A DNA stretch of 64,000 nucleotides, taken from NCBI GenBank assembly GCA_026415615.1, contig JAOAGT010000004.1, positions 62,001-126,000 of the forward strand. The letters are read 5' to 3'. Source of the DNA: Thermoleophilia bacterium (lineage in GTDB: Bacteria > Actinomycetota > Thermoleophilia > RBG-16-64-13). Under the pieces are notes generated by a model, which saw nothing but the letters and a program-made list of their open reading frames with translations, was not told the origin of the DNA and searched no databases. Position numbers and translations under genes: made by a program. Positions 29,996 through 37,461 of the stretch are shown piece after piece (position 1 is the stretch's first letter; every line of letters begins with the position of its first letter).

Positions 29996-30498
29996 GCAAG
30001 AAAGAGCGCCGGGAACCTGACCAGCACGAAACGACAGTGGACGAAGAACAACAGCAACCACAACAGCCACAGCAAACGGCTGAGCCTGAGCGCAGTGAGC
30101 GCCAAGAGGGAGATTCCGTGGCTGCGCTCAAAGCTATCTTGTCCAAGGTGTCAGCTCTGCTTAAGCCTCTTCAGTTAACCCCGGAGGAGTCAATCAAGTT
30201 AGTGGAAGACCTGTACGCGAGTGTCCTGGCGATGGATCTCCAGCTCGCCGGGGAAACCGACGACAAGCGCAAGGCCTCTGTGCTTGCCCACATTGAGAAT
30301 ACTTCCATAACAAGAGAAGACGGGCGCATTGTCGTGACCTTCCCAACTGCCGCCACGAGTGCTGCCGGCCAGGCAGAGGCGTCGCAGGCAGAGGCGTCGC
30401 AGGCAGAGGCGGTGCAGGCAGATAGCGTCTCCCCCGATGGTAGCTCTCCTGCGAGCTCAGGGCCCAACCCACCTAAGGGCGAACAGTCGCAGGGATAA
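29992..30498 (+). CDS. Unknown acidic protein with Gln-rich N terminus and QAEAS repeats
   Basis: I do not recognise this gene. It starts at a GTG overlapping the epimerase stop, so it is probably co-translated with it. The 168-residue product has a Gln/Glu-rich, disordered N terminus (about 1-42) and a helical core (about 43-118, ALKAILSKVSALLKPLQL to TREDGRIVVTFP). A low-complexity tail holds QAEAS-type pentapeptide repeats from a 15-bp tandem repeat, then Ser/Pro-rich sequence. There is no signal peptide or membrane helix. Confidence 0.6.
   Translation: MSKKERREPDQHETTVDEEQQQPQQPQQTAEPERSERQEGDSVAALKAILSKVSALLKPLQLTPEESIKLVEDLYASVLAMDLQLAGETDDKRKASVLAHIENTSITREDGRIVVTFPTAATSAAGQAEASQAEASQAEAVQADSVSPDGSSPASSGPNPPKGEQSQG
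30370..30421 (+). repeat. 15-bp tandem repeat (QAEAS units)
   Basis: The unit caggcagaggcgtcg occurs twice exactly (30370-30384, 30385-30399), then once with two changes (30400-30414), and then as a partial copy. It encodes three in-frame QAEA(S/V) units in the tail of the gene after the epimerase. Length variation between strains would be expected. Confidence 0.9.
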
Positions 30499-30531
30499 GA
30501 GAACAGCAGATCATACCGTATGGGAGAAAAC

Positions 30532-30565
30532 GGGGGCGCCGCGGCAAACCGGCCGCGGCGCCCCC
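30532..30565. terminator. Bidirectional terminator-like hairpin between convergent genes
   Basis: The 14-bp arms 30532-30545 and 30552-30565 are perfect, with a six-base loop (aaaccg), between the plus-strand repeat protein and the minus-strand mtnP. On the minus strand the stem is followed by GTTTTCTC, a short U-rich tail that suits mtnP termination. On the plus strand there is no U tail. Confidence 0.75.
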
Positions 30566-30614
30566 ACCCCTCTAAGCCCTCTCAACTCTTCTAGACTTCC
30601 AAGACCCTGCGAGC

Positions 30615-31415
30615 TTACCCCCGGGCCCCCTCAAGTGCACGCTGACATGCGCATTCCGGCGCAAGCGACAAGCGCGGAATTACTTTGAACAACAACTCCC
30701 GCAGGCGCTCGTTGTTGGCCTGAAATACTTGGAGAACGTCATGGTGCGTAACGGCCTGCACAGACGGGTCATCGGCCAACCCTACATCGTAATCCGTAAC
30801 CAGGGCCACGCTGGCGTAGCACATCTCGAGCTCTCGGGCCAAGTAGGCCTCCGGGTAGCCAGTCATGTTGATCACGTCCCACCCCATCGAGCTAAACCAC
30901 TTGCTCTCCGCGCGTGTCGAAAACCGAGGCCCTTGTATTACAACCACCGTTCCGCCATCATGCACCGTAACCCCTATTTCACGAGCGGTGTCGACCAAGA
31001 CTCGCCGTAGGTCGGGGCAGTACGGATCGGCCGAGGAGACGTGAGTGGTAATCGGTCCGTCATAGAAGGTGTCCCGCCGACCCCAGGTTCGATCAACAAA
31101 CTGATCGACAACCACAAAATGGCCGGGAGCAATTTCCTTCTTTAGGCTTCCGGAGGCACAAGGCCCAATGATTCGCTTGACTCCAAGCTGCTTCATCCCC
31201 CACACATTTGCGCGGTAGTTGATCATATGCGGAGGGAATTGGTGCCGTCGGCCGTGGCGCGGCAGAAAAGCCACTCTTACCCCTCCAATAGCGCCAAGGA
31301 AGTAGCTATCGCTTGGATGTCCATACGGGGTCTCGATGGTTACCTCTTCCACCTCGTCAAGAAACGAGTAAAAACCCGATCCGCCAAATACACCGATATC
31401 AGCTCTTGCCTCCAT
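30615..31415 (-). CDS. mtnP: S-methyl-5'-thioadenosine phosphorylase
   Basis: This enzyme splits methylthioadenosine to adenine and methylthioribose-1-phosphate in methionine salvage. It has 266 residues, with IGVFGGSGFYSFLD at the N terminus, phosphate-site motifs (PRHGRRHQFPPH, GPCASGSLKKE) and the purine-site region NMTGYPEAYLARE. VTDYD supplies the two aspartates linked to adenine preference in MTAP. The second ATG (31415) is preferred because AGGA sits five bases upstream; the first ATG (31421) overlaps the DUF1844 stop. A methylthioinosine-preferring enzyme is less likely. Confidence 0.88.
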   Translation of the reverse strand: MEARADIGVFGGSGFYSFLDEVEEVTIETPYGHPSDSYFLGAIGGVRVAFLPRHGRRHQFPPHMINYRANVWGMKQLGVKRIIGPCASGSLKKEIAPGHFVVVDQFVDRTWGRRDTFYDGPITTHVSSADPYCPDLRRVLVDTAREIGVTVHDGGTVVVIQGPRFSTRAESKWFSSMGWDVINMTGYPEAYLARELEMCYASVALVTDYDVGLADDPSVQAVTHHDVLQVFQANNERLRELLFKVIPRLSLAPECACQRALEGARG

Positions 31416-31417
31416 GC

Positions 31418-31786
31418 TCATCCTTTCGTCTCTGTATTGTCAGCCTTGTCCTCCGAAGCGTTTTCCTTTTCTTCCGTGCGCTCGCCCGCTTGCTTTTCGA
31501 CCACAGCCGCGTAAGCCAACTGCAGCTGAGCCAAGACGTGACGACGAGGAACAGTCTCCTCCCTAGAACACACTCTCTCAACTACCTCAAGAAGGCTCTT
31601 GTACGCGTCAATCGCCAGCTGAGCCTCTTGCAGATTAATGGCCTTCCCTTGTGTATCCCCAACAATCCCCAGACGCAGCAAGGCTAGATCCGAAAGTGAG
31701 TGCATCATTAGAAACAGGTGATCGCTCACGGGCAGACCGCGAATCTTCTCTTCGAAGGTCTCCTTCTTTTCTTCCTCCTGCTGCAT
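31418..31786 (-). CDS. DUF1844 family protein
   Basis: The 122-residue soluble protein has a helical core matching DUF1844 (DHLFLMMHSLSDLALLRLG, then INLQEAQLAIDAYKSLLEVV, then LAQLQLAYAAVV). The tail is acidic and rich in Glu and Lys. The ATG has GAGGAGGTGG nearby. It overlaps mtnP by 4 bases. The function of DUF1844 is unknown. Confidence 0.8.
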   Translation of the reverse strand: MQQEEEKKETFEEKIRGLPVSDHLFLMMHSLSDLALLRLGIVGDTQGKAINLQEAQLAIDAYKSLLEVVERVCSREETVPRRHVLAQLQLAYAAVVEKQAGERTEEKENASEDKADNTETKG

Positions 31787-31830
31787 AGCGTGTTGCCACC
31801 TCCTCGCTAGCCCTGTCTTTGTCGCAGCTT

Positions 31831-31838
31831 AGGATAAT
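31831..31838. promoter_or_regulatory. Overlapping -10-like boxes between DUF1844 and the sigma gene
   Basis: AGGATAAT reads GATAAT rightward (31833-31838) and TATCCT leftward (31836-31831). Rightward transcription would begin about 7 bases before an in-frame ATG (31852) of the sigma gene. Leftward transcription would give a leader of about 38 bases with a good ribosome site for the DUF1844 gene. No -35 elements are evident. Confidence 0.35.
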
Positions 31839-31851
31839 GCCCGCTGTTAGA

Positions 31852-32511
31852 ATGTTCTACGGAGAACGTAGGCCAAAACGACGGGAAAGCCGCACGCGGT
31901 TGAACCTAAAGTCGCCACCAGAACAACCTGGTTTTGACCCCGACGCCACATTAGTGGACCGAGCCCGTCGGGGAGATAGAGACGCCACCGCCGAACTCTA
32001 TCGGCAGTATGAGCGCCAAGCCTACAACCTAGCCCTTCGCTTGTTGGGAAACTCGTGGGACGCAGCTGACGTTACCCAGGAGGCCTTTATAAAAGCCTTC
32101 CGAAGCCTTGAGCACTTTAAAGGAGAAGCTCGTTTTAGCACGTGGTTACACCGAATCGTAGTGAATGCGGCATACGACCATTTGCGGCGCCAGAGGCCGG
32201 AGCCTGCCGACGCAGAGATGATGGAACAGCTAACGCGACCGGCGAGTGGGACGCACGTTGTCGGGGGCGAGAACTTAAGAGACCTTGAAGAAGCGAGCGA
32301 CGAGCTCTCCCCGCCCGTAAAACAAGCCTTGCTGGCGCTGGCCCCCGGATTCCGCCTCGCCGTCGTTCTTTGTGACTTGCTTGGTTTTTCTTATGCCGAG
32401 GCTGCTGAGATATTGGGAGTCCGGGAAGGCACCATTAAGTCGCGCATTTTCCGAGCGCGCGAAGCTCTGGCAGCGGCTCTTAGGGAAGCAGGTTTTGAGG
32501 AGACCGGATAA
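31852..32511 (+). CDS. ECF-type RNA polymerase sigma factor
   Basis: This alternative sigma factor is of the extracytoplasmic-function class. Region 2 is seen in LYRQYERQAYNLALRLLG and WDAADVTQEAFIKAFR. Region 4 is seen in FRLAVVLCDLLGFSYAEAAEILGV with the helix-turn-helix and GTIKSRIFRAREALA. The start is uncertain: the frame is open from 31819, ATGs lie at 31837 and 31852, and the -10-like GATAAT favours 31852. The gene is followed 81 bases later by its likely anti-sigma factor. Confidence 0.88.
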   Translation: MFYGERRPKRRESRTRLNLKSPPEQPGFDPDATLVDRARRGDRDATAELYRQYERQAYNLALRLLGNSWDAADVTQEAFIKAFRSLEHFKGEARFSTWLHRIVVNAAYDHLRRQRPEPADAEMMEQLTRPASGTHVVGGENLRDLEEASDELSPPVKQALLALAPGFRLAVVLCDLLGFSYAEAAEILGVREGTIKSRIFRAREALAAALREAGFEETG

Positions 32512-32592
32512 CAGCCGCTCGACATATAGTTCGCTGGGAAACCAGAAACCGCCCGCGGGCGTCAAATTGACAGGCAAAGCAGAGGAAGTACG

Positions 32593-33807
32593 GTGACTTT
32601 CGAAAAGAACAACCGAGACAAGGAGCGCAAGAGCGAGGCAAAGGCTCACATTTTGCCCGAAGAGCATGTTGACCAGTGGCAAGAGGTTGCCGTCGATTAC
32701 CTCGACGGACGCCTCGACCCAGCTACTACGGCAGATGTGGAGGCTCACCTGCTTTCGTGTCCGGACTGCGCACGTCGCCTGGATGAGCAGCGCAGATTGG
32801 TCAACCGACTTCGGCAAGTGCCTGCTGCAGAGCCGCCTGTCTGGCTGGAGGAGGCCGTCCTTAAGCAGGTTCTGCTAACACCGGCGCTTGAACAACAGGT
32901 CAAACCTGCACGGGCAAAGGAGCCCGCCTGGACTCGTTTTTGGAGAGGGACCCTTCGGCCGTGGGCTCCAGCTGCCATAGCGGTGGCCGCTATTCTCGTG
33001 GGCATCGTGAGCTACGGGATCCTGCAAGGGACGGCTCAGGAAACAGTCTCTCGCTTTGCGCAGGAGGCCGCGCCTTCGGGGTCAGAGCAAGTAGCGTCCT
33101 CGCTGGCGGTCTCCCAAAGCGACCAGGCGGCTGGAACCAGCATCAAAGCAGCGGCACCAGGAACTTCCGGGCAGGAAGACACCTCTGCCGGAATTCTCGC
33201 AGGTCAGGAACCGCAAGTAACTACCACGGCTGTCGCGGCCACAGCAACCGCCTCGAGCTTGTCCACCGATGCGACCTCAGCATCCGTGTCGGCCCCAACC
33301 ATGTACACGACCGAAGAGCCGAGAGTCGACAAGGTGACTGTAGAAAACAAGAGCCGGATCGTCGAGACACTTCAGTTAGCCGACATCCCTGCGCACTTTG
33401 TCTACACGAGCACCTCTCTTGAAGAAACAGCAATCCAGCGCAAAGCCTGGGCCGTGGCGACGCAGTTTTCCAGCCTAACCGGTCTTGAGCCGCTTGCGGT
33501 CTCGCTTTCCCCCAGCGGACCCACTCTGGCGGCATATCTTCCTAGGGACGACGCGGCGCCGTTTGTCGACCTGCTGCTTTCCATTGGAGCCTCGCTTGAG
33601 CTATCACTCAGCTTGGAGTTTCAACCCCCAGAAACCCAGAGCGAAGCCTACAACACCATAATGGAGCATAAGGCTGACCTGGCAGAGCTTGTGGCGCGAC
33701 GTGCTCCCTCGCCTGGAATCTCGGGATGGACGTTTACTACCTCAACTTCAATAGCCCCCGAGCAGCGTCAGGCCGACGCCCTCGTGATTATCTTTGTAAG
33801 GCAATAA
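32593..33807 (+). CDS. Zinc-finger anti-sigma factor with long extracytoplasmic domain
   Basis: This membrane-anchored partner probably holds the adjacent sigma factor inactive. The 404 residues include a cytoplasmic ZAS-type zinc finger (HLLSCPDC near residues 52-59). One membrane helix lies at about 118-140 (AAIAVAAILVGIVSYGIL). A Ser/Thr/Ala-rich linker (about 145-245) and a folded extracellular domain follow. The GTG start has GAGGAAG upstream. The inducing signal is not readable from sequence. The extracellular C-terminal domain is the likely sensor or the target of regulated proteolysis. Confidence 0.82.
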   Translation: MTFEKNNRDKERKSEAKAHILPEEHVDQWQEVAVDYLDGRLDPATTADVEAHLLSCPDCARRLDEQRRLVNRLRQVPAAEPPVWLEEAVLKQVLLTPALEQQVKPARAKEPAWTRFWRGTLRPWAPAAIAVAAILVGIVSYGILQGTAQETVSRFAQEAAPSGSEQVASSLAVSQSDQAAGTSIKAAAPGTSGQEDTSAGILAGQEPQVTTTAVAATATASSLSTDATSASVSAPTMYTTEEPRVDKVTVENKSRIVETLQLADIPAHFVYTSTSLEETAIQRKAWAVATQFSSLTGLEPLAVSLSPSGPTLAAYLPRDDAAPFVDLLLSIGASLELSLSLEFQPPETQSEAYNTIMEHKADLAELVARRAPSPGISGWTFTTSTSIAPEQRQADALVIIFVRQ

Positions 33808-33817
33808 GAGCATGTAG

Positions 33818-33891
33818 TCGGGGTGCCGGGATTTGAACCCGGGACCTCATCGTCCCGAACGATGCGCGCTACCAGGCTGCGCTACACCCCG
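33818..33891 (-). tRNA. tRNA-Pro (anticodon CGG)
   Basis: The acceptor is CGGGGTG/CACCCCG with discriminator A. The anticodon loop TTCGGGA carries CGG, and the T arm is GGTTCAAATCC. It lies alone between the anti-sigma gene and the addA-like gene, on the minus strand. Confidence 0.96.
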
Positions 33892-33963
33892 CAGCCGATC
33901 ACCCTCACCAGCGACCAGCTAACAGTGCGCTATTGTATACCATGGCGGTGCCTGAAGTGAGAG

Positions 33964-36900
33964 TCATTTACAGAAACGACTAAACGGGCAGGCCGCACAC
34001 TGTGGGCCAGTATTGGGCAGATATTTCCCTTCCTTTATCTCCGAGAGCACCCGAGAGAGCTGTTCCTCAAGCTCGTCAGTCTGGCCAGGGTTGTAGGTAC
34101 TGACTACTGGGTCACACGCCTGCTCGAGAAACAAAAAGATCATCTTCACCTGCGGAGCCCCTGCTTTGAGAGCAGCAAGCGAATAGATGGTTCCCTGCAT
34201 CTCGTAGTGTTCCATCAGGTCAAAAGACGACCGGCCGTCAAGACGGTTCGTCTTGTAATCCACTACATACCAGCAATCCGAGCTACGGCCCAAAAGATCG
34301 ATAACTCCCGAAACAAGAATTCCTTCGTGCTCAAAGGCAAACGGAGCTTCTCGCGAGCAAGGGAGGCCAGCCACCCACTCCCGCACTGGTGACTCCCAGA
34401 ACGCACGGGTAAGCACAAACGCTCTTTCAACGTCGCTTTCGCCAACCGGGCCGCCAAACTGCGAAAGCCAGGCCCGCACTGCTTCTTCCATCAGGTCCAG
34501 AGGGGGTGGCGCAGCTTGGTCCCCGAACCGCTGCAGGAGCGCGTGCACCAATAACCCTGTGGCCACGCCAGACTGACTTTCCAGTCTGTCTGCGCGATCA
34601 TCCGGCGCCAGCACACTACTTTCGTCTCGCTCAACGAGGGAAGCAGAGACCTGCTGTAGCCCCGCAAGCCCGAGCACGCGCTCAAGATAGAACCATCGAG
34701 GACAAGTTTGATAAAGGGCAAGAGCAGAGAAGCTTATCTGGCGGGGGTGCACAACTTCTGGCACCGGCTCAAGCATGAGTGGAACCTCTACTCTGTCAGC
34801 AGCCTTCGCCTCACCCTGAACATGAGCAGAATCGCTCACACCTGCTGGCTCCACCTGCCGCACCAGCGCTATACGCACAGGCGGATCTTCCAACACCAAC
34901 GGTTCTGTGAGGTCATCTAAGCCACTAACCCCGAGAGCTTCCAAAACGCCTTGGATGCGTCCTCTCCTTCTACCACCGGTGTCTACCGCGCCCACCAATA
35001 TGAGGTGTTCCTTGGCCCGAGTCATCGCCACGTAAAGCAGGCGTATGTCCTCCTCAGCTTCCCGTTGCCTGTTGTCGTCCTCTATTTCTGCGCCCGGGCC
35101 CCAGCAGGGGTCGCATGGTTCATTCTTGTCGTTGTGGGCCTTCCGCTTGAAGACAGCCATGCGGCCATCATCACCAACAGCAAAGCACCCGGCACGCTGT
35201 CGGCGGCGGGTAGAGCCCAAACCCCCCACTACAACGCAAGGAAACTCGAGACCCTTTGCCTGATGCACTGTACTTACTTGGATAACGTTCTCGCCCTTGC
35301 CCAGAGTGGGCGCCTCAGGCTCTTTGTCTTCGGTCTCCGCCCGAGCTTTGAGCACCATCACAAACCCAGCAAGGTCTGGGCCCTCCAGCGACTCATACTC
35401 ATCAGCGATGCGCATCAGCTTGCGGAGGTTCGCAAAGCGTCGCTTGCCGTCGCGACCCGCAAGCAAGTAAAGGTCGTAGTCAAAGACGTTAACGATTTGT
35501 TCTATCAGACTGGCGATGCTAACTCGGGCAACTCGGCTTCTAAGCTCGTGGTAGCGTTCCACCAGAACGGCCAAGCGTTTAGCGTCCTCTTCAGGCAATC
35601 CACACGCGCTGCCGTCTATGGCCAACGCAGATACCAGACTCCACAGGGACACGGGTTCGCCAGCGTCCTTCCTTGCGCTCGCACGCTCATGACCCAAGAG
35701 AAACAGGGCATCATCCGTCAAACCCACCAAAGGCGAGCGAAGGACCGCGGCTAAGGCTAGATCATCATGGCAGTTCACAAGAAGCCGGAGAAAGCAGACC
35801 ATGTCTAGTATTTCCGGCCGCGAATAAAAACGTCTTCCGCGGGTGACATAGACGGGCAATCCCCGAGCCAGCAGAGCCTGCTGGTAGACCTCAACGCTGG
35901 TGTAAGCAGGCAAGAGCACCGCTATGTCAGCGTACTGCCACCCCTCCTGCGTCACCAACTCCTCTACCCGTTGAGCGATGACTTGGGCCTCGGCCTCCTG
36001 GATGGATAGGCTCTGAACGCCCTCTTCCTCAGACTCGATCTCACTTCCTCCGTTAGCCAGACGGCTCGCAAGAAGAATCTCCACCGGTCTACCGACCTTG
36101 TCCACGTCGGCTTCATTAGGTCTGCGCAGGGGAACATAATCCGACTCGTCTCCCGAGTTGGCCCCGAAGAAACCTGGGGAGGAGAACACTTTGTTCACAA
36201 ACGCAAGAATCTGAGCGGTACTGCGGTAGTTTTCATCAAGAGTCACGACAGCTTGGTCGTCCCCGCCACTGTCGCCCATCTCAAAGAGTCTGCGCCGCCG
36301 CCTGAAGACCGTCACGTCAGCCCCGCGGAAGCGATAGATGCTTTGTCGTTCGTCCCCCACCAGGATAATGCGACTAGCCCCCAGGCCCTCCAGAATCCCG
36401 CACTGAAGCTCATTGGTGTCTTGAAACTCGTCGACAAGCACCACCCCGCCGGGCAGTAGCGGACCCGGCACTGCCCCTTGGTTTACCAATTCCACTAACC
36501 TTCTCGCGTAGAGCTCCAAGTCGTTGAAATCAAGAACTCCCCGCGTCCGCTTAAGCGCCTGATAATGCTCGTGCAAGTGACCAAGAAAACGGTTCATAAC
36601 TTCCACCACCGGCTGGAGACTATGCTGAGCCAGAGCGCAGCGATACACAAAGAGAGCCTCGCGTACGGGACCGAAGAAATGCTCAGCGGACGGGGTCCGG
36701 CGGGACGGGTAAAAACGGCCTGCCGTAATCAGCGCATCGTCTGGATCCTCCTGGTGAGGCGGCTCAGCCAGCCAGGACAGACATTCCCGCAGAGTAGCAA
36801 GGTCTTTGGCCAAGTACGAGCCCTCTCTTGCGGCCTGTTGCAGCGATAAAGCTTCTTCTAAGGCAGCGGCCAACCTTGCTTTGGCGTCGCTAATGTTTGT

Positions 36901-37461
36901 CTGCGATGGAAAAACTAGCTTTGGACTTTCGTTCCCCAGAGTTCGTAGACGGTCATACAAGTAAGGTGCTTCGCGCTCGAAGACATGAGCTTCCCGGGCA
37001 AGCAAATCCAGCGTTTCCTGATCGGCCTCAGCAACTAGCTGGTCCCAGGCGGCTCGTTGGGCCCTTTCCTTAAGAACGGCCGCTCCCTGCTCGTCTGCCA
37101 CCGACCAATGAGGATCCACTTCCAGGATAAGGGCGTATTCCCGCACCAGCTTGTGACACAGGCTGTGAATAGTCCCAATGGTGGCAGCGTCAAGATCGCG
37201 AGCAAGATCGTGACGTCCCAATTTAACTAGTTCCTGGCGCGCCCGGGCCGCAATCTCCGCGGCCGCTGCCCGCGTGAAGGTCACCGCGACGAGCTTCTCT
37301 GGGGAAATACCGTCCTCAGCCAGCGCTCTTACTAGATGAGCTACGAGCAGCCGAGTCTTGCCGCTTCCTGCTCCAGCAGAAACAAGCAACCGTGAGTGAG
37401 GCGCAAGCAGAGCCTTGCGCTGAGCTTTTGATAGCTGCCCTGCCACTGCTTCCGTGATCAC
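33964..37461 (-). CDS. addA: AddA-like UvrD-family helicase-nuclease with C-terminal Fe-S cluster
   Basis: This is the motor/nuclease subunit of an AddAB-like enzyme for processing double-strand breaks. The GTG at 37461 overlaps the addB stop (GTGA) and has AAAGAGG upstream, giving 1,165 residues. Helicase motifs are SAGAGSGKT (28-36), VDEFQDTN, GDERQSIYRFRGAD, TLDENYRSTAQ, VSTVHQAKGLEFP and VAMTRAKEH. The C-terminal PD-(D/E)XK nuclease has VDYKTNRLD. Its cysteines, YQTCPRWFYLE near 905 and C1155, C1158 and C1164, look like a 4Fe-4S clamp. Classical AddA lacks this cluster, so an AdnAB-like relative is possible. Confidence 0.85.
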   Translation of the reverse strand: MITEAVAGQLSKAQRKALLAPHSRLLVSAGAGSGKTRLLVAHLVRALAEDGISPEKLVAVTFTRAAAAEIAARARQELVKLGRHDLARDLDAATIGTIHSLCHKLVREYALILEVDPHWSVADEQGAAVLKERAQRAAWDQLVAEADQETLDLLAREAHVFEREAPYLYDRLRTLGNESPKLVFPSQTNISDAKARLAAALEEALSLQQAAREGSYLAKDLATLRECLSWLAEPPHQEDPDDALITAGRFYPSRRTPSAEHFFGPVREALFVYRCALAQHSLQPVVEVMNRFLGHLHEHYQALKRTRGVLDFNDLELYARRLVELVNQGAVPGPLLPGGVVLVDEFQDTNELQCGILEGLGASRIILVGDERQSIYRFRGADVTVFRRRRRLFEMGDSGGDDQAVVTLDENYRSTAQILAFVNKVFSSPGFFGANSGDESDYVPLRRPNEADVDKVGRPVEILLASRLANGGSEIESEEEGVQSLSIQEAEAQVIAQRVEELVTQEGWQYADIAVLLPAYTSVEVYQQALLARGLPVYVTRGRRFYSRPEILDMVCFLRLLVNCHDDLALAAVLRSPLVGLTDDALFLLGHERASARKDAGEPVSLWSLVSALAIDGSACGLPEEDAKRLAVLVERYHELRSRVARVSIASLIEQIVNVFDYDLYLLAGRDGKRRFANLRKLMRIADEYESLEGPDLAGFVMVLKARAETEDKEPEAPTLGKGENVIQVSTVHQAKGLEFPCVVVGGLGSTRRRQRAGCFAVGDDGRMAVFKRKAHNDKNEPCDPCWGPGAEIEDDNRQREAEEDIRLLYVAMTRAKEHLILVGAVDTGGRRRGRIQGVLEALGVSGLDDLTEPLVLEDPPVRIALVRQVEPAGVSDSAHVQGEAKAADRVEVPLMLEPVPEVVHPRQISFSALALYQTCPRWFYLERVLGLAGLQQVSASLVERDESSVLAPDDRADRLESQSGVATGLLVHALLQRFGDQAAPPPLDLMEEAVRAWLSQFGGPVGESDVERAFVLTRAFWESPVREWVAGLPCSREAPFAFEHEGILVSGVIDLLGRSSDCWYVVDYKTNRLDGRSSFDLMEHYEMQGTIYSLAALKAGAPQVKMIFLFLEQACDPVVSTYNPGQTDELEEQLSRVLSEIKEGKYLPNTGPQCAACPFSRFCK

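Noticed and set aside
30370-30421. Regular 15-base repeats that might be a protein-binding iteron
   Set aside because: They lie in frame in a coding region and give QAEAS peptide units; there is no origin-like AT-rich DNA nearby.
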